A stretch of DNA of 64,000 bases, from positions 7,008,501-7,072,500 of the forward strand of contig NC_135241.1 of NCBI RefSeq assembly GCF_947623445.1, read 5' to 3'. Source of the stretch: Clavelina lepadiformis (Eukaryota; Chordata; Ascidiacea; Aplousobranchia; Clavelinidae). Both the position numbers and the translations under genes were made by a program. Below the pieces are notes generated by a model that was given only the letters and a program-made list of their open reading frames with translations, had not been told where the DNA came from and did not search any database. Below, piece by piece: positions 12,297-24,722 of the stretch; the first letter of the stretch is position 1; the number at the start of each line of letters is the position of its first letter.

Positions 12297-13635
12297 ACCA
12301 CAGATACGTGCTTCGTAACCACTTAGACAGTTTTGAATATTTGTTCCGCTTGTGCATTAATTTTTGATTTACGCGCATCATCGTTAAGATAAATCAATAA
12401 TATATCGTCGCCATACAACGCTCTATGTAAATTCACGGCATAACATAGGAAGCATTTTTTTCGTCCAATTATTATTTATACTTATAGAAATGATGGTGAC
12501 GTGCTTCAGCTTCTTTATCATAGCTGCATATTAAATTTTGACTTGTACATAGAATGTATACTGCTGTTGTTTAATTTATCTTTACCGGCACTGCTTTAGC
12601 CTGTAGCGTGTGAAACGTTTGTTTCAAAAGAGGTAACCCGGTATAGTCTATGTCGTAAATTTTGCAAAGTGCCGAAAGAAAATTATTGTTGAAAACTAAT
12701 AACCAATCGCTTACAATCTTTTTTTTCTAAAATAGATTGTAAATAAACGTTAATAAACATTCCGAAATCCGAACATCAAATTTTGATTATCAAATGACTA
12801 CCAAATGAATCTTAAGGTAAAAATATCAAATTTTTGATTTTATCCAAACCAATATTCTCTGGCGACATGAAAATAGTAAAACTTTGCTTAGCCATAAAAC
12901 GTTGGTGGGTTCATATATCTCCGCTATAGCCGTAAAGTTTTTAAACATTACTTTAAATTTTACTTCTTTTCAATTTTGGTTTGCCAGAGTAGGCTCCAAA
13001 GCAATCAACATTATTTTACTGCTTGTTGTTTTTTTTTGATAAAAATATTTGTACAAATTCCACCACATTGAACAGAAATATACTTTATTATCAACCTGTA
13101 CAAATTTACGCTGTGAAAAGCAAAAAGTTTTAAATAGGTTTCTTGTGATGGCAAAAAGGAAGACGGGATAAAGGCAAAATTGTTTGACGTTGCGTGATGA
13201 AATCATTGAAATAAACGACAGCTCGAAGAGTTTGTTAGCGTCGACCTTTAGCCTGTCTCATGCTTTAGATCTGGCAGGAGAAACAATGTGTAGAAAGTAG
13301 AAACGCCGCTCGCACAAACGAATTGAAGAAAATGAAATAAAAGTATTCAGTGTAATGATTTCTCTAGCAAAGTTCATCGCCAAGGCTGAAGAAATTTACT
13401 CCCAAATATAGATTTAAGGAAGGATATAAGAAATGTGAAGCTAATGCTGCAAACGGGGGATGAACTTTTCCAGGCCGCCGCTTCACTATATAGCGATTCC
13501 TACTTCAAGAAAGCCTTCATTTAATCTTTAATTCAGAGCGTGATAACTGATAACAAGGCTCGAGAAAAAGTGATTTAAAATCGTAAGAAATGGAATTGTA
13601 CGATACGTTTTTAGCTGTGAAGATCTATGACTATA

Positions 13636-13892
13636 GCACCGCTAAAAGATCCTGGAGAAAGGTATGAGTGATGCTTGCTCTTGTTCAGCGGTCCTGATTA
13701 ACAGTTTCAAACTCGAGCAATACAATATTAAAATGTAAAGTGAAAATAAAACAATGTCTGTCTACCTGAACCTGCTCAAAGACAAGCTCGGTAACCGGGC
13801 TTGAGTGATGAAGAATTAATCTATCGCCGAGTTTGAGCCACGCAAAGACTTTCGTCGGTCCGAGGATAAAGATTGTGATACTATACATTACC
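13636..13892 (+). mobile_element. 5'-truncated SINE copy
   Basis: Shares an ordered series of blocks with 21700-21957: cctgg-gaaagg, gctcttgttcag, a middle with poor match, then cgcaaagactttc, ggtccgaggataaagatt. The tRNA-like head seen in the other copy is missing. It begins three bases after the duplicated P450 unit ends. The open frame on the opposite strand (13685-13906) is a by-product. Confidence 0.7.
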
Positions 13893-16800
13893 AAGCTTAA
13901 TTCCAAGCTTTTGCTACATTTCTGCTATTCAAGTTGCTACTCAGCACGAAAATATTTGGTTATTTTAGCTGCCACTGTATAAAATTGCACTAAAGCTTGC
14001 AGGAGGGACCGTTTAGCTTATCGCTATCGGTTTTCGAATTCCACAGTAACCAGTTTACACGAATCGTGAAAAAACAGATTTCCGCGAAATAATGAATAGA
14101 GTAGGTGGACCTAATCATAATGAGATAAGCAGTATACATGCATCATGTTCACTGGTACCTCGATCAAATGAAGTAATCAGTAACCGCAGTTAGATAAGAA
14201 AAGCTGATAGAAATGACTGAAAATACACGCAGAATCAATCTGGTAGCTTAAACATGATTCTGTTTCAACTATACCATGAGTTATCATCTTCTGGCGCATT
14301 TTGTATGGAAGACGACGTCAAGCCCGTGCAGTACCGTAGTAGCCTATTTGCTTACTTTATGGTAACAATCATTAAATTTTTAACGACTGACAAAACCAAT
14401 AAAATGAAAGTCTACTGGTTAATTGCTGTTCACGTTTCGTAGTATATTTAGGACATTTGACTTGATAAAGGTATCAAATGAGGAGATATATATATCAGTC
14501 AAAGCAAGTTTTGCAGTTTAAATTAGGTCAATAGAAATTTTCCAACAACCAGTTTGGATGTTATATTGCAGTTTTGCAACATAGTTTTAGTTGAAGCCAA
14601 TAAGCAAGACCAGGTAAATAAAGCGACATTCACACGTTAACTGATGATGTGCGCGCTTTAAACAAAACATCACATGATTAAGCAACACGTGAAAACATGT
14701 GCCACTCAGCGTTTTTGAAAGCGGCTGCTAGACTAAAGCTGAAAACATGGTTCGGTAATCATTTTATTGTGTTGATAGTAGCTCGATAGCGAAACACAAG
14801 TGATCTGTGAGCACAATGCCAAAGTTTCTTTGCCAGCGAAAATTTGCTGTGAAAGGTATTTACAAAGGTTAATTGTTTTCTTGCCATATGAGTAAAGGGT
14901 TATACTGTACTGACTAAATCGTTTCGACGAGTTATGAAATCTGAGCAGTAATAGATGCTATAAATTATATTTTACAGCGTTAAATATCGATTTTGTTGGT
15001 TACTTGTCAATATGCAATGTAAACAGGATAAAGTGGTTTAGTTTTGCATACAGTTATGTGACTTAATCTTTTTTTGGAAATTTAGGTGAGAGGAAAGTTA
15101 TCCTTTATATAGTTAATCTGAAGTATAAGTTTGATTACAATTTTAACAGTAGCCTTTTTGTTAAGTTACGTCACTTACCAAGAGTCACAATGACCTTTCA
15201 CGATCAAAAATAAAGCAAAAATGAAGTTATAAACTAATATTTCCATAGCTTTTAGACAAAAACTTCCATCTTGTAGCATTTTTCGTTTGAAATTACCGTA
15301 GTAATATGCATGAGGTGCAAAGCTTATTTTTTCGGGCAATAGCCTTGGTATGCAGTCCGTTTTTATTTCTTTTTCCTTTCTTTTTATCAAAAAATAAGTA
15401 TATTATACATACATATAGTCCATTCACACACATTCATATATACCATATTTACCAAGTAAAATTGGGATCGTACCGGTTAATTATGATAACAGTGATAATC
15501 AGAAGTAAGTTGACATAAACATAAAGTTTGCTTGGGTCAATTAGGTTGAGGTTAACGGCCTCAAGGGTGTATAAAATCAGATAATGAAGTCAACTGTCTG
15601 TTACATGACCGTATATGCAATCTCCACGAAGTTACATCATACGGAAAACTAAGTGGCTTATAACAGCATCGCTTTGTTTTCGACTGCGTTAGGAATTATT
15701 GTGATCATAGCTGTATTGCTTTTGGCGTTGTTCCTTTTGTTGTTCCTCATCAGTGAAAATTAGTTGTTTCGTGCGGTAAATTATTAGCTGTTGGTGTTCG
15801 CTTTTCTGTTAGTGTTTGATTGCCGGATATATAGGCTGTAATTAAGGTAAATTGTACAAAGAACTCAATATGTTTGGCAATTTCATTGATGTCGTCTTTC
15901 AATTCTGTTGCTATAAATAACAGTACGTGCACAGTACTATATTTTAAAAGGCATAATCGATAAAAACGTGCCAGTTAACACTCAAATGCGTTTGTAAAAG
16001 AGATTGCGTCTTAAAGTTTTCTAATAATTAATATATCATATCTATTTTCTAATATTGCATGTAATAATAATTAAGAGATCGATGTCGATATAGGTAGCAT
16101 TTTACATTTATAAATCATATTCGCTTCTATAACTGACTTGGAAGTTATGGCTTAATATCATGAGTGCTTATGAGCGCAGCTTAATTTTTATGTTTTTGAT
16201 AAGTTATGGATCATCGAACTTGACAAAATTACGTTTTGAAGTCTAAAACTTTGCGGTTTCTATACATTGAGAAAATATTTGTAAGTTTCTTTGTGTTTGA
16301 AAACTTCCGCCCGATAACCTTCAATCCTATGTTTCAAAGTCGTATTATCAAGAAATTTCAGCGGCGCCATATTCGCGTTCAGTCATTAAATTTTCACAAT
16401 TATTGAACGGGCTGTCTTTGGCTAAATGTGAAATCATATAGGGCTGTCATATTACGTCTAATAAAGCATGATTAATGTCATTGTCATCTTGAAATATTCA
16501 GTGGTTTTTGCGGTGTTATCCAATGACAGGTATTTTGCCGCAGTGCTCCAACCACGAGCCCAAATACGGTTTTTGATTTCCATTTGAGGCTCCATTAAAC
16601 TATGACGTTCAAAATTGAATTATATTTATACACAATTTTCCAATTCTTTTTCTTTATAGTATTTAACAATTGCGTTATGTCAATGCATTAAGTCATGAAA
16701 AAAAATTGTCTTTATTAAGGCATGTTTGTGTAGACTGTAGAGTCTGCAGACCATATCCTTGAGGTACTCCATTCTTTGAGATAACGTACGCATTATAAGC

Positions 16801-19800
16801 GGTGAGACAACTCATAAACGTTTAACGCTTTGTTTTGAAATGTGTTTGCGTTGGCGAATGTAGACATACTCGTATTTTGTATTTGTAGTGTAGGTGGAGG
16901 TGAAGTCGACTTCGAAAACAAAGTAGTTGCTCATATGGCAACTCCTGCAAAAAGGGTCACAATCAGCTACATTTATGTGTAGAAAACACACTAATTATAT
17001 AGTTTCAGGTTGGACTAACGTATGATCTAATATTCTAATCATTCCTTCCTCGACGCAATCCTGAATACGCGACCGTCTGCGCACTGTGAGAAAGTTTTTT
17101 CATGTGTCGTTGAGGTATGAGCAAAAGTTCGTAACAGATCATTGGATCTGGAGTCAGATTTGTGATGTGCAAGTACAATCTCAAAAATCAAATCTTACAT
17201 TGCAATGACATTATGGTATAAAGTTTTGAGTGTTTTAATTTTTTTTGGAGGGAATTGTTTTATTTGTTGAATACCATTATTATTTTCTTCAAGCGTCGTC
17301 TAGCTGGAATAGGTTCAGATTCTTTTAAGTTAGATTGTGGGCAATGGAGATTCAATACAAGCCGGAAGTGGGTATAATGAGGAAAAAACGGTTAAAAATC
17401 ACTGTAATATGGCGATGTATAGACGGGTGAACTGTACATTGGGCCAATGTGAGTAGGCTATCACTATTTCATCTGAAAATGTCGTACGTTCCAATATTTC
17501 TCGCTATTCTACTTCTTGCTATTCTTCTTGTTCATCAACTTCAATTTTTAAAACATAGTAAACTAAACTTAGCTTACATTTGCCTTTTAATATAAATCTA
17601 ATGTCAATTAAACCATATTTTTTGCATACCCTTTCTCCTCACCTATCAGCCTACCTTTTGACTACGAGATGCGTGACATACACATTTACGGGGAAATAGG
17701 CACTGACTCGTTTTCATTTGAATTTCGTTAAATGTAAAATGACAATCGACGGATGGCTCAGTCTAGTAAGACGACAATAGACAGTTAAAAATGCATCTTG
17801 GAAAAGCAAACTGTGCAATTTCATAAATGCTAACTTTGCTGCAAATATGCGTAGACTTCAACCTTGGCCTAAGCTCAGTCTATCTTTTGACCAACACTAA
17901 GCCAAATATGATCCAACTAAGTTAGTGGTGACTGAAGCGTGTTAACCTCAGTACCGTAGTATAAGAATAAAGCTCAAGCAGAATGTATATATGTACAGTA
18001 GTCAGAAGCACTCTTGCAATAAGCTTTATTTATCAACACGAGCTTTCGGAAACTTTATCTTACTTCTCCTGGCGTAACTATTGTAACAATGGTATTTCGG
18101 TAACGGTTGTAGCAATGATTGTAAGCAAGTTCAAGTTGATAAATAAACGTTAACCGAAACAGTGCAATTATCGAGTCTATTATTGACTTAGTTTACTTCA
18201 TACAAGCTTGTAGTAACTTTGCCTTTTAATAAGCGATGAATAATTTACTGTTTCGTGTTGATGCAAATGTTTTTGTCTCATTTCACCGACACCCTCGAGG
18301 TTCTCGTTCTGTTTTACAAGAAACGATTTTCACATTTTTGCTATGACCTTCCCACATGTAGAGATCCGTAGATTTCTGGGAGTAAGCCTCTAAAACGTTT
18401 AAAAAAACAGAATGCATCATAGGTTGGAGTTATGTACGGTATAGCTCTTTGTTAAAGTTATATGTTTGCTGGTCAAAATTGTCAGTTTATATAAATTAGT
18501 TTGCCGGAAAATTACTTTCTCATCAGTTTGTTATACCAGTTAATGTTGTCAGCTTTAAATGATCTGTTAATGGAAGGCTAGTTTACGCTATATACTTAAT
18601 GTTATACTAGTATATAAGTCTGCTTGGTTGTAGTATTTAAGACGTAGTTTTAACTGTTTCTTTGCAATTGGGCCATTATACTTTACCATTTTGTAGGCAA
18701 ATTCAGATTTCAGACTCCGGTTTCTTTTTTTTGTGCCTTATGGATGAGGCCTTATCTTGCAGGAGTATAGGTCTACTCTCCATATGTCTGCGCATGAAGT
18801 GTGAATACAAATGGTGCCTTAATTGCTTTAGGAATCTTGATATTTCATAATTGTAGTTGTGTTGATGATTGTCATTTTTCTATATAAGCAAATTTATGTA
18901 ATGAATTTCGGATAGTTGGTTATGATTTTACGGCTGTTTTTTGGTTTAGTAGTATGGATATGATTTTCGTGAAATAAAATAATGAAAACCGTTTCTCTAA
19001 ATTCTGAAAAGCTCTAGTTTAGAGTATCTCTCAACATCTTTAACGTTAAAATGCAGGATACATAATTAATAGTATCAATAGATTACGATTGAACAAAAGG
19101 TTGGAGAAAAAAAATTGCGCAACACTGGGTCACGTATCCTGCAAAGTTGCCGACGGTGTCCACGAATGCTGCAATCAGCCAGAACTGCTGCATTGCCGGT
19201 TGTTTGGTTTATTGGGCACGCATTAGTGTCTGGCGATCTAGGAAATAGCTTATTCAGTGTGATTAGACTTTCTTCAAACGTACAATGGCCGGATCATATA
19301 AACAAATGGACTAAGAAAATGATTGATTCAATAATGGTACACTGTTACTGGGTCCCTTTGAATGAACACTAGCACACCAGTCCAAATACCAATTAGTCGT
19401 TGTTGTTGACAAAATCTTTGCATAGAACCAAATCTCAAACTATCTTTACAACGCCTTGGAAAATTTCGTTTGGAGGCCCTGCTCATACATATGCTGTTGC
19501 CTATATAGCGGTAATTAATTACTTCGCTTTAACACTCAACCCTACACCTTTTGTAGAACTGAGTGGTGTAAAGTTGCATGGCACATCCATGTGGCACGTA
19601 AACCTTTTTCAAGATAAATGATTTCCTTTTCCTTTATAACGTTATGATTATTTTACTCGACTTTGGACGATATGAATTGCATGATGTTGTTTCCACTCAA
19701 TGTTGTTTAGGATTTGTTTTTGCTGGGACACGAGTATCTTGCTTAATCAGTAGTTTAATCTGTAAATTTATTCATTAAACAGTTACGTTTTCTTTTAGAA

Positions 19801-20344
19801 AAGCTTGCCTTAGATTAGATCAATTTCAGTTCGATCGTAACTTAATATTTCAGTCATTAGGCCGACGTGCAAGTTCAACATTTTCGCGTGTGTAAAGACG
19901 AAGGTGCGCCCTGAGGTTGTTAATTGATTTATTGCGATTTAGAGAAGAGAAAACTTTTCATGTCAATCCAAGTCCTTGTTTTATACTTGTAAAGTGTATC
20001 TTTGAATGAAAACGTATTTGATGGAATTTTTTATCAAATACTAATCCAAGAAAATGTATTATTCAAAGTTAAACACGAGTTTAATCATTTAAAAGTTAAA
20101 CGCAGTAAAACACCAAGTTGAGATAATAAGTATTTTTGGCCACCAGTGGGTATAAACGCCAATTTGATAGTTTCAAAAACTTTCAAGGAACAATCAATTA
20201 AATTATTTTTCGATTATTTTTAAATCTTTTTGAATTTATTTCAGCAATATACAATATGTAAGTGAATAAATATATCGTTTTAATTTGTTATGAAATCTGA
20301 ACGTGCAGTAATTTTATCTACAAGCAGAAATTAACACCAACAGG
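13893..20344. other. Long non-coding interval
   Basis: About 6.4 kb with no open frame that pairs with splice sites or shows a protein family. Small simple-sequence patches occur (tacatacatatag near 15400). I see no tRNA, rRNA or transposon ends. It probably holds regulatory DNA of the GPCR gene and decayed repeats. Confidence 0.5.
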
Positions 20345-23300
20345 ATGAAAAATTCCATGGATATTTCAGAAATAGCATTCGAAGAACTTGACGAGTGTGC
20401 AATAATCGGTTAGTTTCGGTTATTTTTCTGCTGGTTATTTTTGGTTGGTTGGTGTGAAAAGGTCATGTCATGATATTTTCAAACCTATCCTTGCGTAATT
20501 GTTTTGCAATAAGCTGCTGGAATGAAGTTGTACATGTAAAAGTGTAATCGCGTGATCATTGATTCATTAAGATGATTTTATTGTTACTATAGCATATTTT
20601 TATTATTAAAGCATGGTATACTTACGTATATATATACGTAACGTTGTCACAACTACAGTGCATATACATGAGAACTTCAGGTTGCGCTGTAACTACTGAA
20701 ATGCGCCTACCTGAATACTATATTCTACCTATGGTTGCTGCAGTTTTGTGTTTTTAAAATACCGTCATGAGTTCTTTCAAAATACGATATGTAATGATGG
20801 AGAAAGTGTTGTAGATTTCGAAAACCGCTTTCAGGTTACTTTGTAACTGAAGTAGCCTTTTTGCAGAGTGGGACTGAAGAGTATTATCATTAGTTTCATA
20901 AAAGAGCGTTAAATATTTTATTCCAACTTTTTAAGTAAATTTGCATGCTGCTAAACTCATGCAAGCTGTAAAAGATTGTCATGTTAATAAATACATATCA
21001 ACAATATATGTCGAATTTATATCTTTATCGACTACTATTAACTCAAAAACTATATGTTTCCCGGTTTATTTTGTTTGCAGCATATAACCTGTATTTCTGA
21101 GTACAAATAATGCCGTACAAAACTGCGATTTTCGCTTCAAACCACTTGGTGAAAGATATAAAAAGCGATATTGTTGATTAATGTATTACTTTTATAACGA
21201 ATTGCACGATTGATTTCGAAAAGTCTGTTTCCAGCAAACACGGTTTCGTTCTTTGATTCATTTTTTCCTTTTTTCTGCCCAAATATTATAACAAAATTTC
21301 TTAACTGGGTTGCTGGTCTTGGGTGGACTATAACTCGGGCCCACAGCCAACCAAAATCACGAGAGTCTGTGTACTGGGCTGAATGCGATTTTGATAAATA
21401 CTTTTTTCCCGTTTATAGATTAATGTATCACTATTTGAACGGTATTAATAATTATACGTACCTGTCATTAGGGACGTTATTAATTTGTCTCGGTTAAATT
21501 GCAACAGTTTCCTGATGTGGGTGTGTCATGGTATAAGGCCAAGCAAAGCCTCAGATGAGTAATAGCATTGATTTTCCTTCGTTCAATGTTCCCAACATTT
21601 TCTCATCCGTTATTGCGGTTTACTCGGCTATGTAGTCGAGTGCTTTAAGCGCTGGCCTCGCAATAAATGCGGCTCGTGTTTTGTGTCTGCCACCCAGTGG
21701 TGCTATACGGTTGTACCTCCCCTGGGTAAGGCTTTAACGATAATTGCTCTTGTTCAGTGGACCTGGTAGACAGTTCTACATTCCAGCAATACTATTTAAA
21801 AAATCAAAATCCAAAATAAAAAAATGTGTGACAATCAGAACTTGCACAAAGGATTAGTAACTGGGGCTCGAGAGATAAGAAATCATCGCCAAGTTTAAGT
21901 CGTGCAAAGACTTTCCTCAGTCTGAGGATAAAGATTATCATAATATATATACCATACTACATATGCATTAGCAGTTATAGTTTGCTGAATTTTATAACAA
22001 ATGGCTGAATTTACTTTAAGCTGAAGCTTTCACGGTATATATAGGAAATTTATATTTAGCCTGTTCTGCATCAGGAGCTTACACGTCGCCATAACCATCA
22101 TTTTTACATTCAAATTCTTTTATCGTTTAATATTTGCATATGTATTGATTTTGTGTTTGTTTGTGTCATTGCAGAGGTATTAAACAAGGACATGTTGGGT
22201 GCATGTCTAGCAAATCGCACTGCCAAGGTCGTAGTACCGGTAATCATCAGTATTTTACTCTTACTCGGTTTGGTTGGCAACTTTCTGGTCATTTTCGTCA
22301 CGTTTAAAACTGAAAGGGTCATCAAGCACCCCGTTCACAGCATGCTGGTCATGAATTTGGCAGTTGCTGACTTAGTTTATTTGCTCTCCAGCGCTCCTTA
22401 TCAGGTACCACTTTGATTTTGAAGATGTATGCAGTTGTTATATTAACATAAAAGATAATTAATAGTGAACGTTTAAAGAAGTTAGAGTAGCGCTTATATT
22501 AAAGTTTATCAAAAGAGCTGTTTTCAACGTTAACAGCATTTATGAGTTATATTACTTTTGACAAGCCTTTAAAAACTGATGTGTTTTGGCAATATATAGA
22601 TCATAACTCATAGCGTGAGTGGTTGGAAGTATGGCGCATTTCTCTGCGCTGCTTTCCCGTACTTCACAACACAGACGATGGCGGTGGGTGTTTTCACAAT
22701 GTGCGCGCTAGCACTCATGAGATTTGCCGCCCTCATGATGCCTTACAGAGTCCAGCGAAGCTTTGTGGCAACTGCTGGGCGAAAAGCAGGCTGGCTGGTT
22801 ATCTTCGTTGTGTGGATTTTGGGCTCCATTTTGTCAATTCCCAATGCAACAAATCATCGCCTTGTAGCCCTAAATGCTTTTGAAAATAAGGATTATGTCG
22901 AAAACGAAGAGGATTACGCAGACGCTGAATGGAAAGTATTTGCAGCTTTAAACAACAAAAAACCTACAAACATTTCATACAGCTCGAGAAATATGACTGT
23001 TAATGATGAAGACGATGGTGAGGCTCGTTTTAGAACTTAGTTGTTACACTTTAATTTGGATTTTTTGTTAAAATAAGCAGCAAATATTTATCATGTATTT
23101 TTTTCCTATTGTTTTTTTTTAAAAGTATTTTCCTGCGAATTTCTCAACCTGACGACTTCCAGAGCTTACGACATAGCTCTGCTGGTCATCACATACATTA
23201 TTCCGTTTCTTTTGGTCAGCGTCTTGTACTTTTTCATCGGGAGAGAAGTTCTTTGCTATATGAACAGGAAGCAACCCACAATAGACTCGTAAGCAGCATT

Positions 23301-24151
23301 TCAGCTTTAAAACATGCGCTGGTAACTCTGTGTGAGCTTAGAAGTGTGAAGAGTTTATGTTTTTTCAATGCAGCTTACTTGAATGACCTTGATGTGCTGA
23401 GTAATTTTATATAACTATTTTAAATGGAGAAATTGATCATAGAAGTTTTGTTAAATTCAGAAATAATTGCGGCAAGGGCCAGTCGAAGGAATACATCAAA
23501 GCAACAACGATGGTGTTATGCTTGATAATCGCATTTCTTTTTTGCTGGTTTCCGCATCATCTATATGTCATGGTCAAGGTGATAATACTCACGTAGAACT
23601 TCAAGACAGGTTGCTTAATGACCTTTTCTTCCATTAGTACTAGCTAAAATATAACACAAGTATATTAAGGACATGATATTTGATCGCAAAAGTAAATGGT
23701 GTTCGTTGCATAACTTATTTTTTATCGCTTTAAGATTACACCAAAATTTGAGGTCGTCCCTTACGCGGTAATGAGAATATGGATGGACGTGGTCGGGAAT
23801 TGCTTTTCATACGCACACGCTTGCGTTAACCCGATCATTTACACCTTTGCCGCTCCGGGTTTTCGCCGAAACATACGAAAGTGTTTGAAAGGTGAAAAAT
23901 GCCAGCGAGACATAATGTCACCGAATCTATGTTCTTTGAGGAATCGGCGGAAGAAAACAACAGCCAAGTACACTGTTAGTAAGTTGGAAAAATCTTATAC
24001 CGACGACTTTCGAGCACTTGCTAGTTATAACCGAGAGTCTAACGCGCTGTCGAGGACCGCTTGGCACGATATCAACCTAGAAACTGTTGCCAGCAACGCA
24101 CCTATTACTTCCAGTTCGCCTCTGCCGTGGAGTCATCTAACGGCCGTTTGA
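20345..24151 (+). CDS. Class A (rhodopsin-type) GPCR, peptide-receptor-like (6 exons, 469 aa)
   Basis: A seven-helix plasma-membrane receptor coupling an extracellular ligand to G proteins. Exons: 20345-20408, 22175-22404, 22600-23017, 23126-23288, 23461-23578, 23735-24151 (1410 nt, all in phase). Exon 1 is the least certain; it supplies ATG, 21 residues and a matching phase-1 donor. Visible marks: TM1 GLVGN (N57), TM2 NLAVAD (D87), WKYG and C114 before TM3, C241 in loop 2, TM6 FLFCWFPHH (about 317-325) and TM7 NPIIY (363-367), then a basic tail with Cys. The TM3 end reads LALMRFAA, so the acidic residue of D/ERY is methionine. Extracellular loop 2 is long (about 80 residues), acidic, with N-glycosylation sequons (NIS, NMT, NLT). 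CWFPHH and NPIIY recall galanin/allatostatin-A-like receptors, but the ligand is not determinable. Confidence 0.85.
21614..21957 (+). mobile_element. tRNA-derived SINE (longer copy) in GPCR intron 1
   Basis: The head looks like a tRNA gene: an A-box-like TAGTCGAGTGC near 21633 followed by tttaagcgctgg, and a degenerate B-box-like tgttttgtgtc near 21677. Then comes a unique body (ggttgtacctcccctgggta) and a tail shared with 13636-13892 (gtcgtgcaaagactttcctc, gaggataaagatta). The boundaries are approximate and no clear target duplication was found. Class SINE is inferred from the head structure. Confidence 0.6.
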
Positions 24152-24722
24152 ATTTTAACAGCAATCGTCTGGTGTCGCTAAGTGATCCATCGAGGCTAGG
24201 AACAAGTTTTGTGTCCGTAATTCCATTTATCAGCTGTATATTGTTGCGTTTAAACTGTAGTTTTGTTTGTATTGTTGACGGTTTTGCAAACAACTGGCGT
24301 ATTTGGAACAAAGCTAAGAGGTTTCAACATTGTTTGTAAAATATTCTTTTTTAAAATGGAAGAAGTGGTGTTTTGCCTGAAGCGGCAAATGTTTTATGAT
24401 TTTGTAGACTGTGGGGGCTTCACCGATATTTGATTCGTGTAAGTTTCTCAAACACCCGCGAAATCCGTTTTGAGGTTGGTTTAAGATTGACCAAACAATG
24501 CTTGGTCCATTAAACAGTTGATAAACTGTTTTCTTGAAATGGAATGTATTTGTATTTCAACACAACAAAATAGAAAAAAAACGGCTTTTACGGAAGTCGA
24601 ACATGGCCAGTTAATTTCTACCATAAAGCATTCGTTGTTCGATAGGGTATTGAGTGGAATTAATACATTAAGTAAAATATCAATATGAAATGGACAGCCT
24701 AGTTATTATTGCTTGTTGCTTG
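24152..24722. other. Intergenic, between convergent GPCR and membrane-protein genes
   Basis: The 3' ends of two convergent genes face each other here. Apart from presumed 3' UTRs nothing is recognisable. Confidence 0.5.

Larger units (their letters stand above)
8199..13632 (+). repeat. Tandem duplication unit, second copy
   Basis: Aligns with 2-4991 at an offset of about 8.2 kb, which grows by roughly 0.5 kb after 11304 because of a MITE insertion. Homology ends at 13632, three bases before a truncated SINE starts at about 13636. The true left limit may lie at or left of 8199; this cannot be told because the first unit is cut at the window edge. Confidence 0.9.

Noticed and set aside
21210..21497. 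95-codon frame in GPCR intron 1
   Set aside because: No homology, no matching splice phase, inside a long intron.
22623..22883. 86-codon frame overlapping GPCR exon 3 (also 24061-24339 and 24105-24311)
   Set aside because: Alternative-frame shadows of receptor exons.
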